This document shows, piece by piece, positions 8,003 to 14,554 of a stretch of 14,554 nt of DNA (within the stretch, counting starts at the first letter, position 1; each line of letters begins with the position of its first letter). A program made the position numbers and the translations under genes. This DNA is from Verrucomicrobiota bacterium. Lineage in GTDB: Bacteria > Verrucomicrobiota > Verrucomicrobiia > Limisphaerales > UBA1096. The notes beneath the pieces are model-generated. The model saw only the letters and a list, made by a program, of their open reading frames with translations. It was not told where the DNA came from and searched no databases. The stretch is taken from positions 1-14,554 of the forward strand of contig QOAX01000181.1 of NCBI GenBank assembly GCA_003972865.1, written 5' to 3'.

Positions 8003-9223
8003 TTAGAAACCCCGCTGCGGCTTGTTGGCGCTGGTACCCGGCTTTTGGTTGAGCAGCCCGCTGCGAATGGCCGGCTGCCGCCGATCCCTCGACTGGAAAA
8101 GCAGCGGCAGCTCCTGCCGCGCAGCCGACGGGGGCGAGGCAAAAGCCGATGAAAATGGATTGTTCGCCGATGCAGGCGAAGTCAAGCCCGGCGGCAGCTT
8201 GAAGCCGGCCGACATCCCGCCTACTCCAACCCCGGTCACCGGCGTGGACGGCTTCGGGGCCATGCCACGGCTAAAGCTCATCGGGTCGAGGCCAAGCGCA
8301 CCCTTGCTCGAACCTCCCGGCTTGGCATCGAAATAGTTTTTGTTGCTAAAAAAGTTCGCCCCGCTTTTTTTCTGTTGCTGAAAAAAACCGCCGTGACCCA
8401 CGGCTCCCGATTGGCCAAGCGCTTGGCTCGCCTCCGGACGTCCGCCATTCTGGCCCGCCCGGTTGCCCAAGGTCTTGAACGGATCCGTGGACTTGGTGCT
8501 CTTCCGCGAAAATGGCGAAAAATCGGCAAGCGCCGTCTTGGCGGCAAACGGCGACCGGGCGAGAAACAGCGACGACTCTTTTTTTCTGCCGTCCTCCTTG
8601 AACTCGTCCGGATTCAACTCGAACTCTGACTCAGTCAGGTCCTCCTCCTCATCCTCGCCCGGCAACCGCTCCAGTTGACCACGCCGACGGGATTTTTTGC
8701 GGGGCCGTTTCTCCTTCTCATCCGACCGAAGGAAATCCTGAACCACTCCGCGGGACTTGAAGAAGGAGTTTTGCCGGCCGCCGTCCTCGCCGCCGAGCAG
8801 GTCATTTTCCCTCGACCACTCCTCCACCATGTCGCCGGTTTTGTCATCCCCACCCAAGTCCTGGAACATCCAGTTTTTTTTCTTATCGAACAGCTCGAGC
8901 AATCTCTTGGAGGTCGCCCGGTCCATCGACGAGGCGCTGCCGGGGTAAAGGGCGGTGCCGACTCCGCTCAATGACTTAGCCCCGTCAAGGCTGCTCCGCC
9001 CGACCCAGGATCGGATATCCTTGGCGCGGCTCTTGAACGCGGCGCCACCCTTCGACGAGTAAAACCGGGCTTTTTCAGCCGAAACCGTCGGGGCACAAGC
9101 CCATCCAGCCAGCAGGAAAGCAGACAGGACAACGGTGGTTTTGGCGTTGGTTTTCAATTTGAACCCGGACTTGGGCGGCAGGACACCCGCGATTGTGACA
9201 GGCAGCGACGGACGATTGTTCAA
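8003..9223 (-). CDS. Unrecognised secreted, largely disordered protein
   Basis: I do not recognise this 406-residue protein. A signal peptide (KTTVVLSAFLLAGWACAPTVSA, probable cut before EKA) indicates export; the cysteine context is not a good lipobox. The mature part has a short folded-looking start (RATSKRLLELFDKKKNWMFQ), then a strongly charged block with a basic run (KEKRPRKKSRRRG) followed by an acidic run (GEDEEEDLTESEFE), and then a long Ser/Gly/Pro/Asn-rich low-complexity tail with repeated Phe-containing pieces (SPFAAK, SPFSRK, NPFSSAF). This composition predicts disorder and perhaps a surface-scaffold or polyelectrolyte role, but that is inference. The TTG start at 9223 overlaps the MscS stop as TTGA; TTG 9157 would place the signal peptide right at the N-terminus and is an equally good start. 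Confidence 0.72.
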   Translation of the reverse strand: MNNRPSLPVTIAGVLPPKSGFKLKTNAKTTVVLSAFLLAGWACAPTVSAEKARFYSSKGGAAFKSRAKDIRSWVGRSSLDGAKSLSGVGTALYPGSASSMDRATSKRLLELFDKKKNWMFQDLGGDDKTGDMVEEWSRENDLLGGEDGGRQNSFFKSRGVVQDFLRSDEKEKRPRKKSRRRGQLERLPGEDEEEDLTESEFELNPDEFKEDGRKKESSLFLARSPFAAKTALADFSPFSRKSTKSTDPFKTLGNRAGQNGGRPEASQALGQSGAVGHGGFFQQQKKSGANFFSNKNYFDAKPGGSSKGALGLDPMSFSRGMAPKPSTPVTGVGVGGMSAGFKLPPGLTSPASANNPFSSAFASPPSAARQELPLLFQSRDRRQPAIRSGLLNQKPGTSANKPQRGF

Positions 9224-9855
9224 TTTTCCCCCGCCGACTCAGGCAGGATGCTGATCGGGTTGGTGAACAGCAGCGAATTGGGCACGAGGATTTTCTCCCC
9301 GTCCCGCTCCAGCTTGGTGTAGCGCAGGTCGATAGCCGTCACCTGGCCCTCGAACGTCTTGACCTTGATCAAGGCGCCCACCTTGAAGGGGCGATAGATC
9401 AGGATCAGCATCCCGGACAACAGGTTGCTGATCGAGTCCTTCAATGCAAAACTCACCGCGAAGCCGGTGAGCCCCAAACTGGCCACGATCGCCGAGACAT
9501 CAAGCCCAAGCGTGCCCAGCGCCGTGACCAGGCCGACCGCTATCAGCACGACGTGCGCTGAGCGCGCCAGCAGGTTGATCACGCTCGAGTCGATCCCAGC
9601 GGTCGCGCCGGCCTTGCGAACCACCTTGCGGGCCATAGCCGCCAACACCCAAAAGACAAACAGGATCAGCAGCGACACGCCGATCTTTTGGGACCAGTCA
9701 CCGAGCAATCTTTGCCAATCGTCGGTCAGGGCAGATGCGTCGCTCGCTGAACCCATGGTTTCAGCGGAATCTTTTTCTGCATCCCCGGGTTGCGCTTGGC
9801 CAAGGGCGGGGAGTGCCAGAGCCACCGTCAAAAAAACGATGACCAAGTGCTGCAT
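9220..9855 (-). CDS. Short MscS-family mechanosensitive channel
   Basis: From ATG 9855 this is a 211-residue protein. A cleavable signal peptide (MQHLVIVFLTVALALPALGQA) precedes a short polar linker, then helix 1 (VSLLILFVFWVLAAMA), helix 2 (VVLIAVGLVTALGTLGL) and the pore helix ASLGLTGFAVSFALKDSISN, followed by LSGMLILIYRPFKVG, which is the MscS consensus (PF00924). The beta domain begins (VKTFEGQVTAIDLRYTKL, then ILVPNSLLFTNPI), but the protein stops there and lacks the alpha/beta cage and C-terminal barrel of E. coli MscS (286 residues). It is probably an inner-membrane osmotic-tension channel of minimal form. The reading frame is open further upstream to 10248, but that part overlaps the divergent gene and has no family similarity. 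Confidence 0.88.
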   Translation of the reverse strand: MQHLVIVFLTVALALPALGQAQPGDAEKDSAETMGSASDASALTDDWQRLLGDWSQKIGVSLLILFVFWVLAAMARKVVRKAGATAGIDSSVINLLARSAHVVLIAVGLVTALGTLGLDVSAIVASLGLTGFAVSFALKDSISNLLSGMLILIYRPFKVGALIKVKTFEGQVTAIDLRYTKLERDGEKILVPNSLLFTNPISILPESAGEN

Positions 9856-9967
9856 GACAGTCGAGTATGTCTTCACGGGTTGGAAGGGTGTGGCAGTTGC
9901 CAGCAGCGTGCAAGCCCCGTTTGTACCGCTGCTTGACAAGCCGCCGCACTTGCCCAGCATCCTGCCC
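9856..9967. other. Divergent intergenic spacer between MscS and propeller genes
   Basis: These 112 bases separate two divergent start codons and must hold promoters for both groups. On the plus strand TTGACA occurs at 9933-9938, but the following -10 region (around 9956-9963) is poor. No convincing box pair is seen on the minus strand, and no operator-like repeats stand out. Confidence 0.5.
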
Positions 9968-12256
9968 GTGAAATTCGTGGCCTCACCTCGGTGCAAATCT
10001 TTTGCCTCCGTGCTGGCGCTTGGCTGCTCGCTGAACGCGCTTGGCCAGGCGGAAAAAACCAGCCTGGCGACAACCGCGATGAAGGCTGTGGCCGACCAGG
10101 TCGAGGAGGACTGGGCGGACGGACGATGGAACCAGGCCGATGTCGGGCCGTTCATGAGCGCTGCCATCCACACGCCGCAGGGGCGCACGCTCAAGGGCAT
10201 TGCCATCAAGGTCGGCGACACGGCGCAGGCCACGGTCTGTTTCAACACCGAACTGCTCGGCTACAGCGCGGCGTGGACGGGCGGCTTCCTCGAGTTTGAT
10301 TCGAGGCGATACGGCCTGACCGGGAGCACAAAACCAAAAGGCCGCATCCTGTTCGCCAACGGCATGACGCCGGGCTGGGCGCATGCCGGCAAACTGGCCG
10401 ACCCGCGCCAGCGCCAACTCGGTTCGCTCCCGCGCAACTGGGCCAAGTACCGCGGCCTGTACCGGCACGGCAACCGGGTGGTGCTCAGCTACACCGTCGG
10501 CGAAACCGGGGTGCTCGAGACGCCGTGGGCCGGCCAAGCCGATGGCCGGCTGTTTCTCACGCGCACACTCGAGTTTGACCAAGTAGCCAAGCCGCTGACC
10601 GGCCCGATCGCCGCCAAGCGCGGAGCGACTGCTGTGCTGCAAAAGATCGACGGCTTGACTGTGGCACACCTCCCCGCCGGCGACGAGACGCTCTGGGTCG
10701 TCGCGCTTGGCCAAGGCACCGGCTTGGCGGTGGAGAACGACCGCGTGCTGCTGACGGTCAAGCCCGACGCAGCCAAGCGTCTGGCCAAGGTGTTCATCAT
10801 GCAGGCGCCGCTTGGCCAAGCAGAGTCCGTCGTGGCGCTGGCCAAGGCGAACGTCACCATCGAACCGCCGTCGCGCCTGACCAGGGGCGGCCCCGGCCTG
10901 TGGCCGCCCCTGACCACGCGGGGCGTCGTTGGCAAGCCGCGCGGCGCGTTCGTCATCGACACGATCCGGCTGCCGTTCGACAACCCGTGGAACGCGCTGC
11001 TGTTCACGGCCGGCCACGACTTTTTGCCGGACGGCTCGGCGCTGGTTTGCACCGTGCACGGCGACGTGTGGCGGCTCACCGGCATCGACTCGACGCTCGG
11101 GAACGTGACGTGGCGCCGCTTTGCCACCGGCCTGTTTCAGCCGCTTGGCCTGAAGGTGCTCGACGGCAATGCCTACGTCATCGGACGCGACCAGATCACA
11201 CGGCTGCACGACCTCAACGGCGACGGCGAGGCGGACTTTTACGAATGCTTCAACAACGACCTGCTCTCGGCCGGCGGCGGGCACTCGTTTGCGACCAGCC
11301 TTGAGACCGACTCGAGGGGCAACTTTTATTTCACCAAGTGCTCTGAGAACACACCGCACGGCGGCTCGCTGATCCGTATCAGCGCCGACGGCGGCAATCT
11401 GGACGTGTTCGCGACCGGCTTCCGCAATCCGAACGGGCTGGGCATCGGCCCCGGCGACGTGATCACTGTGGGAGATCAGCAGGGCGGCTGGGTGCCGGAG
11501 ACGCGGGTGGACGTGATGCGGTGGGGCGGGTTTTACGGCTTCATGCCGATGCATCATCGCGCCACGAAACCGGAGACGTACGACCCGCCGTTTGCGTTCG
11601 TGCCGCGGGTGCTCGACAACTCCGCCGGGGGGCAGGTGTGGGTGCCGCCCGGGCAATGGGGCGCGCTTGGCGGGCGAATGATCCACCTGTCGTACGGCCG
11701 CTGCACCGCGCTGCTGGCCCTGCCGGACGAGGCGCATCCCGGGCAGGGCGCGATGTGGCAACTCCCCGGCCGCTACCTCTCGGGCGCGATGCGCGGCCGG
11801 TTCAATCCGCACGACGGCCACCTGTACGTGAGCGGGATGCGCGGTTGGCAGACGGCGGCGGTACACGACGGCTGTTTCCAGCGGCTGCGATTTGTCGGTG
11901 GCGCGCTCCGGCAGCCGATCTGTTACGCCACGCGAACGGGCGAACTGGAGTTCACCTTCGACATAAAGCTTGACCGCGGGTTGGCCGAGGATCCGCAGAG
12001 CTACAGCCTCGAGCAGTGGAACTATCTCTGGAGCAGCGAGTACGGCTCGAAGGATTGGTCGATTAGCGATCCGAAGAAAAACGGGCGCGACCCAGTTGCG
12101 ATCCAATCGGCAAAGTTGCAGTTCGATGGCAAAACGGTAATGTTGAGCGTACCCGGCTTGGCCAAGGCGATGCAGTTCCAACTGAAGTACGACATGGACG
12201 ATATCGGTGGCGAGCTTGTCCGAGGCACGATGGCCGGCACAATCAACGAGTTATGA
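9968..12256 (+). CDS. DUF6797 plus sorbosone-dehydrogenase-like beta-propeller exported protein
   Basis: From GTG 9968 this is a 762-residue protein. The signal peptide (MKFVASPRCKSFASVLALG, then NALGQAEK) directs export. Residues about 45-300 match DUF6797, with GPFMSAAIHTPQG, YSAAWTGGFLEF and YRGLYRHGNRVVLSYTVG. Residues about 330-640 form an NHL/PQQ-sugar-dehydrogenase-type propeller (NPWNALLFTAGHDFLPDG, GFRNPNGLGIGPGD, DQQGGWVPETR) with a calcium-loop-like DLNGDGEADFY at 415. The tail has GKTVMLSVPGLAKAMQFQ and resembles the C-terminus of the same large Planctomycetota/Verrucomicrobiota exoproteins, which often also carry cytochrome c; no CxxCH is present here. The role is probably periplasmic oxidation or binding of a sugar-like substrate, unproven. 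It overlaps the next gene by ATGA (12253-12256). The start is the only one giving a clean signal peptide; open frame continues upstream antisense to MscS. Confidence 0.88.
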   Translation: MKFVASPRCKSFASVLALGCSLNALGQAEKTSLATTAMKAVADQVEEDWADGRWNQADVGPFMSAAIHTPQGRTLKGIAIKVGDTAQATVCFNTELLGYSAAWTGGFLEFDSRRYGLTGSTKPKGRILFANGMTPGWAHAGKLADPRQRQLGSLPRNWAKYRGLYRHGNRVVLSYTVGETGVLETPWAGQADGRLFLTRTLEFDQVAKPLTGPIAAKRGATAVLQKIDGLTVAHLPAGDETLWVVALGQGTGLAVENDRVLLTVKPDAAKRLAKVFIMQAPLGQAESVVALAKANVTIEPPSRLTRGGPGLWPPLTTRGVVGKPRGAFVIDTIRLPFDNPWNALLFTAGHDFLPDGSALVCTVHGDVWRLTGIDSTLGNVTWRRFATGLFQPLGLKVLDGNAYVIGRDQITRLHDLNGDGEADFYECFNNDLLSAGGGHSFATSLETDSRGNFYFTKCSENTPHGGSLIRISADGGNLDVFATGFRNPNGLGIGPGDVITVGDQQGGWVPETRVDVMRWGGFYGFMPMHHRATKPETYDPPFAFVPRVLDNSAGGQVWVPPGQWGALGGRMIHLSYGRCTALLALPDEAHPGQGAMWQLPGRYLSGAMRGRFNPHDGHLYVSGMRGWQTAAVHDGCFQRLRFVGGALRQPICYATRTGELEFTFDIKLDRGLAEDPQSYSLEQWNYLWSSEYGSKDWSISDPKKNGRDPVAIQSAKLQFDGKTVMLSVPGLAKAMQFQLKYDMDDIGGELVRGTMAGTINEL

Positions 12257-14337
12257 CCGACGAACGACCCACCCCGAATCCGCCACTCTGGCTGGTGATG
12301 CTGGCCGCCGCAATGGCTGGCGGGATGGGCTGGGGCATTCGGGGCCAGTACGGACACGAGACCGGCGCGATGATCGCCGGCGTGCTGGTGAGCCTCGTGC
12401 TGGTGTTTCTCTTTTGCCCGGGCAACTCGTCGATCCATGTCATCCGGGCCGCCGCGCTGGGCACGATTGCTATGGGTTTTGGCGGCTCGATAACCTATGG
12501 ACAAACGATCGGCCTGACCCATGACACGGCGTTGATCGGCAACTGGGCGGCCCTGCGCTGGGGCATGCTCGGCCTCGCCATCAAGGGCGGCGTGTGGATC
12601 GGGTTTGCCGGCTTCTTTCTCGGTCTGGGTCTGGGCGGCAAACGCTACCGGCCGTTCGAGATGTTTCTGCTGGTCTTGGGCATGCTCACTGCCGTCGTGG
12701 TGGGATGGTGGCTGTTCAACTCGCCGCACGATCCAGAACACAAACGGCTGCCGTTACTATTAGGCTTCAACACTTATTTTTCCGATCACTGGAAATGGGA
12801 ACCCGGTGTTGAATTTAAGTCCCGCCCTGAAATTTGGGGGGGGCTGTGGTGCGCACTGCTCACCGGCATCCTGTACGCCACCTTCGCCAAGGGAGATCGG
12901 CTCGCCCGCAACCTGGCACTGTGGGGAATGCTCGGGGGGGCGCTGGGTTTTCCGCTTGGTCAATCGCTGCAGGCCAGCCATGGATGGAACAAACCGCAAC
13001 AGGGCAAAGTAACCGTGTCCTACGATGGCAAAAAACCGGTATCGCTGCTGGAACTCAACGCGGAAGCCCCGACTCGATACGATGAGGCGAGGGTGTTTCC
13101 CCTAAACAATCCCGAGGGCGCCAAGAGCATGGTCATTACCTGGGATCATCAGGGACACAATAGCTGGTGGTGGTCCATCGACAACATTGAGATCGCCGAC
13201 GAGCAGCAGTCATTGTTCGCCGAAAATTTCGACGGCTTGGACTTGGGACCGTTTGTTTCCGAGAGTGAATCTGGCGGTGATGGCACCGACTGGACAGCAA
13301 GCCTGCCAAGTGGATGGACGATGACTCGCGGCGATGGTCACGGTCCAACAATAGATCACAAGGTTATTGACGAGCTTCAAACGAACAACGAAACGATCGC
13401 TGAGTTTGATGGTTGGACTTTTGTGGATCCGGCTTCATGGAATGCGACAGCTGGTCAGGGTCGTGACCGGTTCTCCAAAGGCACCGGCGTCATTGCAATA
13501 GCCGATTCGGACAAGTTCAACGACAAGTCAGGCGCCAAGTTCAACGCCTCACTTTCAACGCCCCCGATTCATTTAACCGGTATTCAACCTGAAACATTGG
13601 TACTCCGTTTTGATTCCAGTTGGAGGCAGAAGAAACATCTCATGGAACCAATCACCCGGTATTTCAACTGGTGGAACATCATGGAGACCGCCTTCGGCAC
13701 GGTGATGGGCGCGGTGCTTGGCCTTGGCCTGTGGCTGAACCGCCGACGCGTCGCCGTGTCGTCCGAGCCGGATGTCAGCCCCCTGCCCGGCTGGCTGATC
13801 GGCCTGTTGCTGGCGGTGCACGTGTCCCTCCTCGGGTTGGTCGAGTTCAGCAAATTCGAATGGATCGACGGCGTGTACGATCTTGGCCTGATGATGGGGC
13901 TGATCCCACTGGTGGCGTGTGTGCGTGGCAAGTGTTGGCCTTACCTGCAACTGCTGCCCATCACCCTGCTGCCCATCGCCGGCAAAACGCTCCGCGCGCT
14001 GGCAGACCCGATCAATCCCAGCGTGAGTTGGCTAGCCTACTTTATCCTGCCGATGCTGCTGGCTGTGACCCTCGCAGTCTGCTTTGCGCAAAAGGCAAAA
14101 CCGGCCGGCGAACACCCGGCCTTCATTCGCAACGCGCTCCTTTTTTGCACGTGGGTTTACTTCGGGTTGAACTACGCCTTCTTTGGGTTCCCATTGCTGT
14201 GGGAAGACTGGGGTGGGCGCACGCCCAACGCGGTCCTTTTTTTCATCGCCGCCGTGGGCCTAACATTGACCGCCCTTTTCTTCAGCCCGCTCGGGCGGCG
14301 ATGGCAATGGAAGGCGTGGCAAAGGGACTGGGATTGA
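12253..14337 (+). CDS. 14-helix membrane protein with an inserted extracytoplasmic domain
   Basis: This is a 694-residue protein. Seven hydrophobic segments (about residues 11-31, 38-57, 63-85, 101-128, 133-154, 193-211, 216-240) precede a soluble block of about 213 residues (249-461), and seven more follow (about 477-497, 513-534, then four closely spaced ones, and the last near 668-688). Basic loops (GKRYRP, KGDRLARN, NRRRVA, QKAKP, GRRWQWK) all fall on the same side if the N-terminus is inside, so the soluble block lies outside the cytoplasm. I do not know a function; related membrane proteins occur, from memory, in Planctomycetota and Verrucomicrobiota. Translation is probably coupled to the propeller gene through the ATGA overlap, so the two may work together at the membrane. 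G+C falls sharply within the inserted block (see the separate entry). Confidence 0.85.
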   Translation: MTDERPTPNPPLWLVMLAAAMAGGMGWGIRGQYGHETGAMIAGVLVSLVLVFLFCPGNSSIHVIRAAALGTIAMGFGGSITYGQTIGLTHDTALIGNWAALRWGMLGLAIKGGVWIGFAGFFLGLGLGGKRYRPFEMFLLVLGMLTAVVVGWWLFNSPHDPEHKRLPLLLGFNTYFSDHWKWEPGVEFKSRPEIWGGLWCALLTGILYATFAKGDRLARNLALWGMLGGALGFPLGQSLQASHGWNKPQQGKVTVSYDGKKPVSLLELNAEAPTRYDEARVFPLNNPEGAKSMVITWDHQGHNSWWWSIDNIEIADEQQSLFAENFDGLDLGPFVSESESGGDGTDWTASLPSGWTMTRGDGHGPTIDHKVIDELQTNNETIAEFDGWTFVDPASWNATAGQGRDRFSKGTGVIAIADSDKFNDKSGAKFNASLSTPPIHLTGIQPETLVLRFDSSWRQKKHLMEPITRYFNWWNIMETAFGTVMGAVLGLGLWLNRRRVAVSSEPDVSPLPGWLIGLLLAVHVSLLGLVEFSKFEWIDGVYDLGLMMGLIPLVACVRGKCWPYLQLLPITLLPIAGKTLRALADPINPSVSWLAYFILPMLLAVTLAVCFAQKAKPAGEHPAFIRNALLFCTWVYFGLNYAFFGFPLLWEDWGGRTPNAVLFFIAAVGLTLTALFFSPLGRRWQWKAWQRDWD
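12997..13635 (+). other. In-frame inserted module, circularly permuted beta-sandwich-like domain
   Basis: Residues 249-461 of the membrane protein form a hydrophilic block between helices 7 and 8. Its first half (QQGKVTVSYDG to NSWWWSIDNIEIADE, residues 249-317) resembles the second half of a module common in Verrucomicrobiota exoproteins. Its second half (FAENFDGLDLGPF, then EFDGWTFVDPASW, GVIAIADSDKF, LRFDSSWRQ, residues 318-461) resembles that module's first half. The two are thus in reversed order. By hand count G+C is 316/600 in 13021-13620, against 43/60, 40/60 and 45/60 in the lines starting 12301, 13681 and 13741. No copy of the window-wide TTGGCCAA palindrome occurs in it. Boundaries are good to about ten codons. 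Confidence 0.7.
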
Positions 14338-14369
14338 CCCCGGTTGGCCAAGCGCACACCCTCCGCCGC

Positions 14370-14554
14370 ATGAAAATCTGCCGTTACCTGACTGCGGACA
14401 ACCAGGTTTGCATCGGCTTGGCCAAGGGCGACAACGCCCTGCTCGACCTGTCGCCGGCCGGCATCGAGTCGATCACCGCGCTGCTTGAGAGCGATAACCC
14501 TACTGAGCGCTTGGCCGACTTGAGCGAGAGCGATCTGCCGGAGGTTCCACTTGC
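14370..14554 (+). CDS. Fumarylacetoacetate hydrolase family protein, N-terminal part
   Basis: Sixty-one codons are visible from ATG 14370 before the window ends. The translation MKICRYLTADNQVCIGLAKG, then NALLDLSPAGIESITALLE, and DLPEVPL has the pattern of the N-terminal domain of FAH-family hydrolases/isomerases (a short beta domain with R-x-G-L and D-L-x-P before the catalytic fold). The catalytic part lies outside the window, so the substrate class (fumarylpyruvate, 2-keto-pentonate or similar) cannot be judged. It starts 32 bases after the membrane protein gene on the same strand. No Shine-Dalgarno is seen; the gap contains one copy of the TTGGCCAA palindrome (14344-14351). Confidence 0.6.
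   Translation, partial: MKICRYLTADNQVCIGLAKGDNALLDLSPAGIESITALLESDNPTERLADLSESDLPEVPL

Noticed and set aside
9933..9963. TTGACA followed by a possible -10 that would make the propeller mRNA leaderless
   Set aside because: The -35 is perfect, but the -10 region has at best 3 of 6 consensus bases at a non-ideal spacing, so I do not call a promoter.
9425..9967. Upstream extension of the propeller gene frame across the MscS gene
   Set aside because: This part is antisense to well-matched MscS codons, and its Ser/Thr/Ala-rich translation has no signal peptide. The GTG at 9968 gives a proper signal peptide.
9856..10248. Upstream extension of the MscS frame
   Set aside because: It lies antisense to the 5' part of the propeller gene and shows no channel-like features. 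ATG 9855 begins directly with a signal peptide.
9983..12181. A 732-codon open frame on the minus strand, antisense to the propeller gene
   Set aside because: Its translation is rich in Arg, His, Ala and Gly without domains or hydrophobic pattern, while the plus strand encodes clear DUF6797 and propeller motifs. Long antisense frames are expected in GC-rich genes.

Overview
This window looks like a GC-rich chromosomal stretch from a Verrucomicrobiota or Planctomycetota bacterium. The evidence is a Planctomycete-type PSD1 (DUF1549/DUF1553) protein with a CARCH motif, a DUF6797 plus sorbosone-dehydrogenase-like propeller protein, many exported proteins, and frequent non-ATG starts without clear Shine-Dalgarno sequences. 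I favour Verrucomicrobiota, but the sequence alone does not settle it. There are no transposases, phage genes or CRISPR arrays.

Layout: positions 1-5452 read leftward. From upstream to downstream they hold tRNA-Lys(CUU), tRNA-Leu(CAA), a DHH/DHHA1 phosphoesterase closed by a rho-independent terminator, an FtsB/DivIC-like septum protein, an aldo/keto reductase, and a PSD1 protein that overlaps the reductase and runs off the left edge almost at its C-terminus. A rightward SBF-like (SLC10A7-type) transporter (5541-6593) converges on a second leftward group: a short MscS channel (start 9855), an unrecognised disordered secreted protein, and an MFS transporter (end 6616). From a 112-bp divergent spacer a rightward group starts: the DUF6797/propeller protein (9968-12256), then by ATGA overlap a 14-helix membrane protein (12253-14337), then the start of a fumarylacetoacetate-hydrolase-like gene cut by the right edge.

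Two things stand out. First, the 14-helix protein carries an in-frame block of about 213 residues (12997-13635) between helices 7 and 8. It resembles a secreted beta-sandwich module of Verrucomicrobiota exoproteins, but with its two halves in reversed order, and its G+C is about 53% against about 70% around it. It looks like a mobile protein module that landed in a membrane protein gene. Second, the palindrome CTTGGCCAAG (core TTGGCCAA, 14 copies here where well under one is expected) is scattered through genes on both strands like the cyanobacterial HIP1 element. It recurs as Leu-Gly-Gln-Ala codons at signal-peptide ends.

Functionally, the PSD1 and propeller proteins fit the degradative, exported redox/sugar repertoire of these phyla. 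The other genes are housekeeping or transport. No pathway can be reconstructed with confidence from this window alone.
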